Assembly: GCF_021044775.1 (NCBI RefSeq)
Contig: NZ_JAJNOQ010000006.1
Span: forward strand, 62,001 to 126,000
DNA: 64,000 bases
From: Paraeggerthella hominis
Lineage (GTDB): Bacteria; Actinomycetota; Coriobacteriia; Coriobacteriales; Eggerthellaceae
Reading direction: 5' to 3'
Shown: in pieces, positions 52,251 to 61,072 of the stretch
How positions within the stretch are numbered: position 1 is the stretch's first letter
Layout: each line of letters opens with the position of its first letter
Program-made: the position numbers and the translations under genes
Notes under the pieces: generated by a model
What the model was told of the DNA's origin: nothing
What the model saw: the letters and a program-made list of their open reading frames with translations, nothing else
Databases searched by the model: none

Positions 52251-52883
52251 CTATGCCAGCGTTACTTCCTTTTCGTTGGCGATGGCGCCGGTCTTGTCGC
52301 CGGGCTCTTTCGCCGCCGGGCAAGGCAGAATGGCGATAGAGGGGTTCGTCGTGTCGGGCGAGGGCATGGGCGCAATGCCGGCCACGGTGCCCTGGTGCTT
52401 CGCGCGCAGCTCTTCAATGTCGCCGAACTCAAGCGCGCGCAGCGGGCATGCCTCCACGCAGATGGGGCTCTTGCCCTCGGCCACGCGGTCGGCGCAGCCG
52501 TCGCACTTTACGCCGCGGCCGATCTCCTTGTTGACGATGGGCACGTTGTAAGGGCACGTCTCCACGCAGGCCCCCACGCCGGTGCACTTCTCGTCGTCGA
52601 TATGCACCAAGCCGTTTTCGGGGTCTTTCACGATGGCGCCCTGCGGGCACTTCGCCATGCAAGCGGGCTTTTCGCAATGCTGGCAGCCCAGCGACACGTG
52701 GTATGCGTACGTGTCGGAGGTGAACGTGCCGTCGCCCGCGTCCGTCCAGGAGCCGCCTTCGTAGTCGTATACGCGGCGGTACGCTATGTTGACGGGCAGA
52801 TCCTTGTAGTCCTTGCACGCCATTTCGCAGGTGCGGCAACCCGTGCAGCGCGTGCTATCGAAGTAAAATCCATACTGAGTCAT
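52251..52883 (-). CDS. DMSO reductase-type ferredoxin subunit DmsB with an altered cluster site
   Basis: 210 residues. Three cluster motifs are complete (CTGCRTCEMAC; CQHCEKPACMAKC; KCDGC with CVEAC). The third reads C100-TG-V103-GA-C106-VET-C110, with Val where the second Cys belongs. In E. coli DmsB the matching Cys102, when replaced, gives a [3Fe-4S] cluster, and NarH naturally has Trp there, so a [3Fe-4S] cluster is predicted here. It lies 15 bases after dmsA on the same strand and is its electron-transfer partner. Confidence 0.9.
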   Translation of the reverse strand: MTQYGFYFDSTRCTGCRTCEMACKDYKDLPVNIAYRRVYDYEGGSWTDAGDGTFTSDTYAYHVSLGCQHCEKPACMAKCPQGAIVKDPENGLVHIDDEKCTGVGACVETCPYNVPIVNKEIGRGVKCDGCADRVAEGKSPICVEACPLRALEFGDIEELRAKHQGTVAGIAPMPSPDTTNPSIAILPCPAAKEPGDKTGAIANEKEVTLA

Positions 52884-52898
52884 GTCGTCTTCCCCCCT

Positions 52899-55346
52899 TT
52901 ATGCCTTGGTGACTTGAGCGATGATGGAGTGCGCGGGGCCGTTGCCCTTTGCCAGCGGCGTGGGCTTGTACGTGGTCAGCGTATTGACGCATGCGCCTTC
53001 GTCCACGCGGTCACCGCTCATGTTGGCCTTGTGCCAAGCGCCCTGCGGAATGCCGATGGTGCCGGGCACGATACGCGGCGTCACCTTGGCTTCGATGCGG
53101 ATCTCGCCTGCCGGGCTCTTCACGGCCACCTTGTCGCCGTCTTTGATGCCGCGCGGATCGGCGTCCATCGGGTTGATCCACAGCTGTTGACGGGCCACGG
53201 CTTCAAGCTCGGGGATGAACCCGAACGAGGAGTGCGTGCGGCTCTTGTGATGGAATCCCGAGCAGTACAGCGGGTACTCGTCGGTGACGGATCCGTATCC
53301 CTGGAAGCCAGGCGTGAATACGGGGATGGGGTTGATGACCTCGTCCTCTTTGAGCTCCCACGTAGCGGCGATGGTCGCCAGCTGCTCGGAGTAGATCTCG
53401 ATCTTTCCGGAAGGCGTGCCCAGCGGGTTTTTCGCCGGATCGTCGCGGAAGTCCTTCAGTCCGATGGACGGCTCGAGCGCGCGCTTGTAAATGCCCTGCG
53501 CCTTGATCTCGTCCCACGTGGGCATCTTGCCGTCGGCCTTGGCGCCCTCTTCGTACAGGTGCTGTATCCATTCCTCCTGCGTGCGGCCTTCGGTGTACTC
53601 GTCCTTCTTGCCGAATTTGTCGGCGATGTCCGCGCACACGTCGTAGCTGGTGCGGCACTCGCCCGGAGCCTCCTGCGCGGGCCCGCCCACCACGACGGCC
53701 GTGTAGTACTCGGAGTAGCCCTGCGTCTGCATGTTCAGCTGCTCGGAGCGCATGGCGTCGGGCAGCAGGATGTCGGCGTACTTGGCGGAGTCGGTCATCA
53801 CCGTGTCCCACACCAAGATGAACTCGAGCTTGCTCTCGTCCTGCAGCACTTCGTGCGTGTAGTTGATGTCGCCGTGCTGGTTGGTGATGCAGTTGCCGGC
53901 GTAGTTCCACAGGAACTTGATGTCGCTGCCCAGCTTGTCGGCGCCGATGATTCCCGCATTGGTGGCGGTCATGTCCTTGCCGTGGTCGACGGCGTTCACC
54001 CACTGGTACACGGGGATGGCGGTCTTGATGGGGTTCTTGAACGGCAGGGAGCCGACCAAGTACGTGGGCGGCTCGGCCTCGCGCTGGCCCGTGTTGGTGC
54101 CCGGTAGGCCCAGCTGGCCGATCAGGATAGGCAGCATGCTGATGGCGCGGGCCGTGTCCTCGCCGTTGGTGTGGCGCTGCGATCCCCAGCCCTGGCAGAT
54201 GAACGGAGCCTTGGCGGCGGCGATGGCAGCGGCCAGCTCGCGGATCTTGTCCGCCGAGATCTGCGTGATGGGGGCGGCCCACTCGGGGGTCTTCTCAATC
54301 ATGTCGTAGCCGGTACCCATGATGTAGTCCTTGTAGGACTTGTTCTGGCCCTTGGCGGACTCGGGCATGGTGTCCTCGTCGTAACCGACGCAGTATTTGT
54401 CCAGGAACTCCTTGTTCACCTGGCCGTTGGCAATCCACTCGTGCGCGATGGCGGAGCACAGCGCAGCGTCGGTGCCGGGGCGGATGGGCAGCCACTCGTC
54501 CGGATGGCCCGATGCAGACTCGTTCAGGCGGTAGTCGATGTTGATGATCTTGCCGCCGCGGCCGTTGACGGCTTCGCGCACCTTGGCGAAGTCCCACACG
54601 GCGTTCGCGCCGCCCATGCGGGTTTCGGCGGGGCTGTTTCCGAACATGACCACCAGGTCGGATGCGCGCTCGGCCTCGGAGAACGAGGAGGCGTTCACGT
54701 TGTCGTACGGGCTGTAAACGCTGCCCTTCTCCTTGTCGCTGCCGAACATGTACGGCATGACGGCCGACATCATGTGCGTGGAGTAATCGTAGCCCTGGTT
54801 GATGAAGCCGCCTAGCAGACTGAGCAGGCGCTTGCTGGGGTTGCGCCCGGTGGTCGAGTACATGCCGGTGGCGTAGTTCACGTAGATGGCTTCGTTGCCG
54901 TACGTGTCGATGACGCGCTTGAGCTCGCTTGCAATGGTGTCGATGGCCTCGTCCCAGGAAATCTGCTCGAACTTGCCTTCCCCGCGCTTGCCAACGCGCT
55001 TCATGGGATACAGCAGGCGGTCAGGGCTGTTGATCCAGCGGCGCATGGAGCGGCCGCGCAGGCAAGCGCGCGCTTGCAGGTCGGCGTCGCCCGTGTTGTC
55101 GGATTCCATGTAGACGATCTTGCCGTCGCGGGAATGCCACTGGAAGACGCAGTTGCCGCCGCAGTTCACGTTGCACTGGCTCCAAGCGATCTGGTCGCTT
55201 GTCGCGGCGGCGCCGTCTTTCGCGGTTTCCTCGGCCTTGGGTGCGCAGCCGTAGAGCGCGGACCCGGCAGCTCCTGCGAGCGCGACGCCCGCGAGCGACC
55301 CTTTGACGAACGTGCGGCGCGATAGCGTCGATTCGTGTACGGTCAT
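52899..55346 (-). CDS. Tat-exported molybdopterin oxidoreductase (DmsA family)
   Basis: Catalytic subunit of 815 residues in the DMSO reductase superfamily. The signal has SRRTFVK (Tat). The N-terminal [4Fe-4S] site is C58-x3-C62-x3-C66-x28-C95. Mo-cofactor-binding regions follow (NYATGMYSTTGRNPSKRLL, then MFGNSPAETRMGG, ...QGWGSQRHTNGED) and a C-terminal domain (KDGDKVAVKSPAGEIRIEAKV, GIPQGAW). In Eggerthellaceae this family is greatly expanded and acceptors vary, so the substrate is open. It opens the dmsAB cluster and diverges from a LuxR regulator. Confidence 0.88.
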   Translation of the reverse strand: MTVHESTLSRRTFVKGSLAGVALAGAAGSALYGCAPKAEETAKDGAAATSDQIAWSQCNVNCGGNCVFQWHSRDGKIVYMESDNTGDADLQARACLRGRSMRRWINSPDRLLYPMKRVGKRGEGKFEQISWDEAIDTIASELKRVIDTYGNEAIYVNYATGMYSTTGRNPSKRLLSLLGGFINQGYDYSTHMMSAVMPYMFGSDKEKGSVYSPYDNVNASSFSEAERASDLVVMFGNSPAETRMGGANAVWDFAKVREAVNGRGGKIINIDYRLNESASGHPDEWLPIRPGTDAALCSAIAHEWIANGQVNKEFLDKYCVGYDEDTMPESAKGQNKSYKDYIMGTGYDMIEKTPEWAAPITQISADKIRELAAAIAAAKAPFICQGWGSQRHTNGEDTARAISMLPILIGQLGLPGTNTGQREAEPPTYLVGSLPFKNPIKTAIPVYQWVNAVDHGKDMTATNAGIIGADKLGSDIKFLWNYAGNCITNQHGDINYTHEVLQDESKLEFILVWDTVMTDSAKYADILLPDAMRSEQLNMQTQGYSEYYTAVVVGGPAQEAPGECRTSYDVCADIADKFGKKDEYTEGRTQEEWIQHLYEEGAKADGKMPTWDEIKAQGIYKRALEPSIGLKDFRDDPAKNPLGTPSGKIEIYSEQLATIAATWELKEDEVINPIPVFTPGFQGYGSVTDEYPLYCSGFHHKSRTHSSFGFIPELEAVARQQLWINPMDADPRGIKDGDKVAVKSPAGEIRIEAKVTPRIVPGTIGIPQGAWHKANMSGDRVDEGACVNTLTTYKPTPLAKGNGPAHSIIAQVTKA

Positions 55347-55414
55347 AGTTCCCTCCTCTGACTATGGTTGTTCCTCTCGCCGTGGTCAAAAGTACCGGAA
55401 ACCGGCGGAAGAAG

Positions 55415-55435
55415 AATCACACTCGTCATGTGATT
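55415..55435. promoter_or_regulatory. Candidate operator between dmsA and its regulator
   Basis: Inverted repeat AATCACA-seven bases-TGTGATT, centred about 80 bases before dmsA and 135 before the LuxR gene. It could bind the LuxR regulator; a Crp/Fnr-type factor is also possible from the TGTGA half-site. Confidence 0.5.
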
Positions 55436-55558
55436 TAAGGGTAAAACCCCAGGTCGCGATATAACCATACCGCAAAAATCGCCAAGGTGCCTTCTTGCGA
55501 GACGACGCTCGTATGCTACCATGCTTTGCAGTATGGTACCGGAGGGGGTGGCAGCTAC

Positions 55559-57157
55559 ATGACGCAATCGACGGCGCGGACGCACGTGTCCAGTTGGGGC
55601 TATGCGTGCTTTTTGACGGTGAACGCGACGTCTATTTGGGGAGGCGTCTTTCCGTTTCTGCCGCTTGAGTTTCAAACGGCAGAAGTCACGCTGACCTTTT
55701 TCCTTGCGCAGGCTTTGGCGTTCGGCGGAGCCTTCGTTGCCAGCATGTTCGGTTCCTATTACGTTCCCGGCGGCGCCCGTCGCATGCTGGTTTCTTTGAG
55801 CGCGCTTTTGGTGTTTGGCGGCTCGGCGTGCCTCATCGGCGCCATGTACGCTACCGTGGCCACCCTTGTGCTGGTGGCCGGCGGCGGCGTTTTGCTGGGC
55901 GTCGGCTGTGCGGGCATGTTCATGTTGTGGCAGCGTTATTTCGCGTCGTTGCCGGCGGAGCGGGGCAACTTGCGCTTGATCGCGGGCACGGCCATAGCCC
56001 CGTTCATCTATTTCGCACTGTATTTGGTTCCTATTGCGTTAACGGCCTTTTTGATTCCGCTCGTGTTCGTTCCGCTGTGCGGTTTGTGCATTGCCCTTTC
56101 GGTGCGCGAGATGCGCGTTGACCAGCCGATGTTCGAGGACGTTCCGCGTCAGCACCCGCGCGTGTACCGTCAGGCCATATCCGATTATTGGCGAAGCGCC
56201 CTGTGCGTAGGATCGCTTGCTTTAGCCAGCGGCGTCATTCGCGGCATTGCGCTTCTGCACGAAGAGATTGCCGCGGTGGTGAACAGCGCGTCCATGCTGG
56301 GCTCGTTCGTCTCGGCGGCGGTGCTGTTGGTGCTGTGGTATCGCATGAGCTTTCGCTTCGGCCTTACGTCGGTGTTTCGCGTGGTGTATCCCGTTATTAT
56401 CACGGGGTTTTTGCTGCTGCCGTTTTTGGGTCCGATATACCTGAACCTGTTCGCGGGCTTTACGTATATGGTGTTCTCGCTTGTTCAGATGCTTATGATG
56501 ATGCAGTGCGCGCAGGTTTCGCGCGACCGCGGTATCAACCCCGTGTTCATTTACGGGTTCTTTGGCGGTGTTGCCTACATTATGCAAAGCGTGGGATTCT
56601 TGCTAGGCTGGGTGAGCGATTTCGTGTCCGTGGACGGGCGCGAGTGGCTGTTCATCGTGGCGATGGCGTCAAGCTACGTGCTGGGTCTTACCCTGCTTGC
56701 GGCAACGGGCACGCTGTTCAAGTCGATTGCTTCTAAGGGGACCGTGACGGCGGATCCTATCGAGTTCCTGCCTCTGGGCATTTCCCAGGCGTCGGGGCGC
56801 GCTGCCCGCAAGGCGATCGCCGGTGTCGATGGACCTACCCAGGACGCCGATCCGTCGTCGCGCAAGGGCGCGTCATCCAAGAAGCGTCGCAATCGTCCTT
56901 CGGCCTCCGAAGATGCGGGTGCCATACGGGACCGCACGTCGAAGCAGTGCTTGCAGCTGCAGGAGCGCTACGGCCTGTCCATGCGCGAGACCGAGGTGAC
57001 CGAGCTTATCGCGCGCGGAAACAGCATGGCGACTATTGCCGAACGCCTGGTCATCAGCGAGAACACGGTGCGCACCCACGCCAAGCACATTTACACGAAG
57101 CTGGACATCCACAAGCGTCAGGAGCTTTTGGACATGCTGCACGAGCTGGACGGGTAG
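55559..57157 (+). CDS. LuxR-family regulator with multi-spanning membrane half
   Basis: 532 residues. About twelve hydrophobic segments fill residues 10-410, then a charged linker (SSRKGASSKKRRNRPSASED) and a LuxR helix-turn-helix (LSMRETEVTELIARGNSMATI, then VISENTVRTHAKHIYTKLDI). It is the third protein of this architecture in the window. ATG 55559 with GGAGGGGGTGG upstream is preferred to a frame 24 codons longer. It diverges from dmsA and probably controls that cluster in response to the electron acceptor. Confidence 0.83.
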   Translation: MTQSTARTHVSSWGYACFLTVNATSIWGGVFPFLPLEFQTAEVTLTFFLAQALAFGGAFVASMFGSYYVPGGARRMLVSLSALLVFGGSACLIGAMYATVATLVLVAGGGVLLGVGCAGMFMLWQRYFASLPAERGNLRLIAGTAIAPFIYFALYLVPIALTAFLIPLVFVPLCGLCIALSVREMRVDQPMFEDVPRQHPRVYRQAISDYWRSALCVGSLALASGVIRGIALLHEEIAAVVNSASMLGSFVSAAVLLVLWYRMSFRFGLTSVFRVVYPVIITGFLLLPFLGPIYLNLFAGFTYMVFSLVQMLMMMQCAQVSRDRGINPVFIYGFFGGVAYIMQSVGFLLGWVSDFVSVDGREWLFIVAMASSYVLGLTLLAATGTLFKSIASKGTVTADPIEFLPLGISQASGRAARKAIAGVDGPTQDADPSSRKGASSKKRRNRPSASEDAGAIRDRTSKQCLQLQERYGLSMRETEVTELIARGNSMATIAERLVISENTVRTHAKHIYTKLDIHKRQELLDMLHELDG

Positions 57158-57771
57158 GGCTTCTCGCGCGTCGCGCGGGCGGCGCGCGTGGTGCCGCGGG
57201 CGGAGGCCCCTGGCGTCGCGCGGGTGCCGCGGGCGGTGCCGTGCGAAGGTCCCCGCCCGCGAGACGCCCCCCGCACGCGCCGCCGCGGGCGCGGCATGCC
57301 GCTTGCGCACGAAAAATCCCGTTTGCTGGCAGGTTCTGACGGTTTGAGGTCGTCATGCCGGGCCTCGGCTTCGCCGTCGTTCGGCCCGGTTTTCGTTTTG
57401 CCTGATCAGGAAGTCGGGTTTCCGCATCGCGCTTTCGATGACGCTCGTGCCGCCGGGTCAGACGACCTCAAACCGTCAGAACCTGCCAGCGACAGCGGTT
57501 TTTCGTGCGCAACCTCGCATGTAACCCTGTATGCAACTCTGCAGAGAAGCGCTTCCGGGATGGCTGCGCTCGGGAGGGGGAGGGTCGCTCGTGCGAACGG
57601 CGCCCCGCGCGAACGGCAGCCCTTGCGTTCGGATTCCGCCTGCGCGCAAGGCCGGAAGACGGCTGTGCGGCACGTACCACTAACGTCGGGGTGTTGCGCT
57701 CGCGGCGGTCCCCGGGCCGGTCGAACATTGCAGTGCTATACTGGTGCCCGATCGACTGAAAGGCATGCAGC
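57158..57771. other. 614-bp intergenic region before alr
   Basis: 57160-57300 is very GC-rich, made of words like GCGCGGGCGGCGCG and GTGCCGCGGGCGG. Then comes a 206-bp inverted-repeat element (separate entry). 57511-57771 shows nothing clear apart from TATACT (57737-57742) about 30 bases before the alr start, a possible -10. Confidence 0.6.
57305..57510. repeat. 206-bp nested inverted-repeat element
   Basis: A 30-bp perfect inverted repeat (57325-57354 with 57461-57490; arm begins GCTGGCAGGTTCTGACGGTT) inside outer arms GCGCACGAAAAA (57305-57316) and TTTTTCGTGCGC (57499-57510). Between them is a second hairpin, CCGGGCC...GGCCCGG, followed by TTTTCGTTTT. The CGAAAAA-CC words recall the 144-bp element ends, but the two do not align overall. 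Confidence 0.85.
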
Positions 57772-59163
57772 ATGACGGCACAAGAGCTTCCCAACGGATT
57801 CACCGGCTTCGCGAATCGCAAGCCGCTCGGCTTCGAATCGGCGCGTTCGGCCATCAACGCGAACGCGCGCGGCGCGGGGTCGTCGGGCGGGCAAAGCGCG
57901 TACGAAGCGACCTCGGCGGCGTTCAACAGCGGCGCGGAAGGCGCGTTCCAGTACGCGCGCGACCATGCTCGCCCCGATGACGAGCCGGCGCAGTTCGATC
58001 CCGATAAACTGCGCCTGATCCCCACCACCGATCGTCGATGGGCCTGGACCGAGATCGACCTCAACGCGATTCGCTACAACGCCACCATGATCAAGCAGCG
58101 AGTGGGAGCCGGCGTGCGCGTGATGGCCGTGGTCAAGGCCGACGCGTACGGACACGGTGCGGTGAAGTGCGCCAAAACCGCGCTCAATTCCGGGGTGGAC
58201 TACCTGGGCGTTGCTACCGTGGACGAGGCGATCGAGCTGCGCGAAGCCCTGGTGAACGCCCCTATTCTGGTGTTGTCCCAGCCGCCGCTTTCCGCTATTC
58301 CGCTGCTGCTTGCGTACAAGGTCATGCCAAGCGTGTACACGCCCGAGTTCGCTATCCAGTATGCGGAAACGGCCGATGCATACGGCATGAAGGCGCCCTA
58401 CCATTTGGCGGTGAACACCGGCATGAACCGCATCGGCGTCCGTCACGACGAAGTGGTCGAGTTCATGGGGCAGGTGAGCTTCCATCGGGCGCTGGATTTG
58501 GTGGGCACGTTCACGCACTTCGCCACGGCGGATTCCGCCGAAACGCTGGATTTCCAGATCCAGGTCAAGCGCTTCATTGAGGCCGTCACCGCGCTGAACG
58601 TGGCGGGCTTCAATCCCGGCATCGTGCATGCGGCCAACACGGCGGCCGCCATTCGGTATCCCGACGTGCATTTCGACATGGTGCGCCTGGGCGTGGGCCT
58701 GTACGGCCTGCATCCCTCGTCGGTGACGCGTCCGCTGATCGACCTGAAGCCGGTCATGAGCGTGCACGCGCGCATCTCCGATGTGCGCACGGTGCCCATG
58801 AGCGAGGGCGTGAGCTACGGAATGAACTACCGCAGCCCCGGCAGCGTGAAGATATGCACGCTGCCCATCGGGTACGCCGACGGCTTGCGCCGCGGGCTTT
58901 CCGGCAGGACCGACGTTATCTTGAAGGGGCAGCGCTGCCGTCAGGTGGGCAACATTTGCATGGACCAGTGCATGTTCGAAGTGGACATGCGCACGTATGC
59001 GAACCGGCTCAAGCTTGACCCGCAAATCGGCGACGAAGTGCTGTTGGTGGGCCGTGAAGGCGATTCCGTTGTGACCATCGACGACATGGCGAACACCCTG
59101 GGGACCATCAACTACGAGGTTGCCATCGGGTTCAGCCATCGTATGCCCAGGTATTACGTGTAG
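57772..59163 (+). CDS. alr: Alanine racemase with N-terminal extension
   Basis: PLP enzyme that makes D-alanine for peptidoglycan, 463 residues. The PLP Lys is Lys122 in AVVKADAYGHG, the catalytic Tyr is in VSYGMNYRS, and HLAVNTGMNRIG and ICMDQCMFEVD are other family motifs. Standard enzymes begin near W91 (WTEIDLNAIRYN), so the first 88 residues are extra, Ala/Asn/Arg-rich and probably disordered. ATG 57772 has GAAAGG upstream; a shorter start cannot be excluded, but no good internal start with a ribosome site was seen. The glycosylase gene follows after 12 bases. Confidence 0.9.
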   Translation: MTAQELPNGFTGFANRKPLGFESARSAINANARGAGSSGGQSAYEATSAAFNSGAEGAFQYARDHARPDDEPAQFDPDKLRLIPTTDRRWAWTEIDLNAIRYNATMIKQRVGAGVRVMAVVKADAYGHGAVKCAKTALNSGVDYLGVATVDEAIELREALVNAPILVLSQPPLSAIPLLLAYKVMPSVYTPEFAIQYAETADAYGMKAPYHLAVNTGMNRIGVRHDEVVEFMGQVSFHRALDLVGTFTHFATADSAETLDFQIQVKRFIEAVTALNVAGFNPGIVHAANTAAAIRYPDVHFDMVRLGVGLYGLHPSSVTRPLIDLKPVMSVHARISDVRTVPMSEGVSYGMNYRSPGSVKICTLPIGYADGLRRGLSGRTDVILKGQRCRQVGNICMDQCMFEVDMRTYANRLKLDPQIGDEVLLVGREGDSVVTIDDMANTLGTINYEVAIGFSHRMPRYYV

Positions 59164-59175
59164 ACGGGGGACCGC

Positions 59176-59748
59176 ATGACCAAACCGCACATCCCTTTGG
59201 ACGATATTCGCGCGCAGGTGGAAGCGTGCCGGAAGTGCCCGTTGGCCGACGGCCGCACGCAAACCGTGTTCGGGGTGGGGAACCCCGAGGCGCGCGTGCT
59301 GATCATCGGGGAGGCGCCCGGTAAGAACGAGGACCTGCAAGGGGAGCCGTTCGTCGGCGCGGCGGGCAAGTACCTCAACGAGCTTTTGGCGGTGGCGGGC
59401 CTCACGCGCGAAGACGTGTTCATCGCCAACGTGCTGAAGTGCCGCCCTCCGGGAAACCGCAATCCGCGGCCTGAGGAAATAGAGCTGTGCGCTTCGTATC
59501 TGCGCGAGCAGACGCGCACCATCGATCCGGATTTCATCGTGACGCTGGGCAATTTCTCCACGAAGTTCATCTTGAAAACCGACATCGGCATCACGCGCTT
59601 GCACGGCACGCTGCAGCGCGCGGGCAAGTTCAAGGTGTTTCCCATCTTCCACCCGGCCGCAGCGCTGTACGACGGCAGCAAGCGCGAGGCGTTGGAAAAC
59701 GATTTCACCACTTTGGGCGAGCTTTTGCGCGCGGCCGACGCCGAATAG
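59176..59748 (+). CDS. Family-4 uracil-DNA glycosylase (4Fe-4S)
   Basis: DNA repair enzyme of 190 residues that removes uracil. It has the family-4 iron-sulfur ligands: C18-x2-C21 (EACRKCPL) and two later Cys in NVLKCRPPGNRNP and IELCASYL. The catalytic motif is GEAPGKNEDLQGEPFVG, and HPAAALYDG is the second DNA-binding motif. It is co-transcribed with alr. Confidence 0.93.
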   Translation: MTKPHIPLDDIRAQVEACRKCPLADGRTQTVFGVGNPEARVLIIGEAPGKNEDLQGEPFVGAAGKYLNELLAVAGLTREDVFIANVLKCRPPGNRNPRPEEIELCASYLREQTRTIDPDFIVTLGNFSTKFILKTDIGITRLHGTLQRAGKFKVFPIFHPAAALYDGSKREALENDFTTLGELLRAADAE

Positions 59749-59787
59749 CGTCGGCGCACGCCGTGCGCTATCCGTTGCATCATGCAG

Positions 59788-59832
59788 CCCCGTCCCCTGG
59801 CGAAGATGCCCTTCGCCGGGGGACGGGCGTTT
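59788..59832. terminator. Strong hairpin between glycosylase and corA
   Basis: Seventeen-bp stem, 59788-59804 with 59811-59827 (CCCGTCCCCTGGCGAAG mirrored, one G-U), then CGTTTCT. It lies between convergent genes and probably serves both. Confidence 0.82.
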
Positions 59833-60756
59833 CTACAGCCATTTCTTCCGTTTGAAAATCGCGAGCTCCACCAAGATGATGACGATGGACAGCGCGATGA
59901 CCGCCTGGTAACCCCACGACCAGTCTATGCCGGGCATGTGCGCGAAGTTCATGCCGAACCAGCTGGTCAGCAGCGTAAGCGGGGCAAAGAGCGTGGTGAC
60001 CACGGCGAAGAACTTCATGGTGTTGTTCTGCTGTATGTCTATCTGCGCTTGGTACAGCTCGCGCAGCTGCAGGCTGTACTCCTTGAGCGTGAGCGAGCGT
60101 TTGAGCAGGCGCTCCACCTGCTTTTGCAGCGAAAGGAACAGGCGCGTTTCTTCGCGCGCGAGCATCTTGTTCTCGTTTTCGGCAAGGCTGCTGGTCATGT
60201 CCACCAGCTGCTGATAGTACGTGTCGATGCGCAGTAGCTTGCGGCGGAACAGCAGCATGCGGCGATTGCTTGCGTCCATGCCGCGGTCGATGATGGCCTC
60301 CTCGACGTCCTCCATCTGGTCTTCCAAATCTGCCAGAAACGCAAGGTCTCCTTTTATGAGCAGCTTCATGCACTCGAACAGGCAGTGAGCCGTTGTGGGC
60401 TGCTTCAGTACGCCTTGTTCGGCAATGGCGCTCAGCAACCGCTCGCACGTACCGCTTTCGTCCAGGAAAACCAGTCGGTCCCTGTCGAGATAGAACGTGA
60501 AGCAGGTGGGGTCGTCAAGGATGCGCGCTTTGTCGGGGACGGCGAACGACCCGACCAAGCACGAGGGAAATACGTCGAGATACGTGTTTTCGGCCGAAGC
60601 GAGCAAACGAAGCGCTTGCTTCCCCTCTTCGCTCGGCGCGGTTAGGCTGTCGAGCTCCGGGGGCGCTGCCGCTATGGCGACGGGCCGGCCGTGCGCGAGA
60701 TCCTGCAGGGAAGAGACGGGCGTCATGCGGTTGTCGAGGGCGTAGATGCGTGCCAC
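59833..60756 (-). CDS. corA: CorA-family magnesium/divalent cation transporter
   Basis: Channel protein of 307 residues. A large cytoplasmic N-terminal domain ends in a long helix (LQKQVERLLKRSLTLKEY), then the first transmembrane segment with the selectivity motif FGMNF and a second segment near the end, with the basic tail KRKKWL. The GTG at 60756 has AAGGAGGAG upstream and is preferred to an ATG 13 codons earlier without one. It is monocistronic and diverges from nfnA. Confidence 0.9.
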   Translation of the reverse strand: MARIYALDNRMTPVSSLQDLAHGRPVAIAAAPPELDSLTAPSEEGKQALRLLASAENTYLDVFPSCLVGSFAVPDKARILDDPTCFTFYLDRDRLVFLDESGTCERLLSAIAEQGVLKQPTTAHCLFECMKLLIKGDLAFLADLEDQMEDVEEAIIDRGMDASNRRMLLFRRKLLRIDTYYQQLVDMTSSLAENENKMLAREETRLFLSLQKQVERLLKRSLTLKEYSLQLRELYQAQIDIQQNNTMKFFAVVTTLFAPLTLLTSWFGMNFAHMPGIDWSWGYQAVIALSIVIILVELAIFKRKKWL

Positions 60757-61072
60757 GGGCTCCTCCTTGGGGTGCGAACATTCGGACGGCTCCACGTTTC
60801 GAGCCTACCATGCGGCCTGGACGGGCATACGGTCCGTCAACGGTTCGTTGCCGTTGCCGGCGCCGTTGGCGGGCCGTTGCGACCGCTCGCGCGAGGGGCT
60901 TTGCGGAAGGGCGCTCATCCGCGCGCGTCGGATACCTTTGGCCGTGTGGAAACACGTCCGAAACAATACCCCTAAACCCCGTTTGCTATACTGGCGGCCT
61001 TATCAAGTTCGAATCGGCACCGATACCCGGTGCTGTTTTTGTTCTGAGACGAGACGAGAAGGGTGAGGGCGA

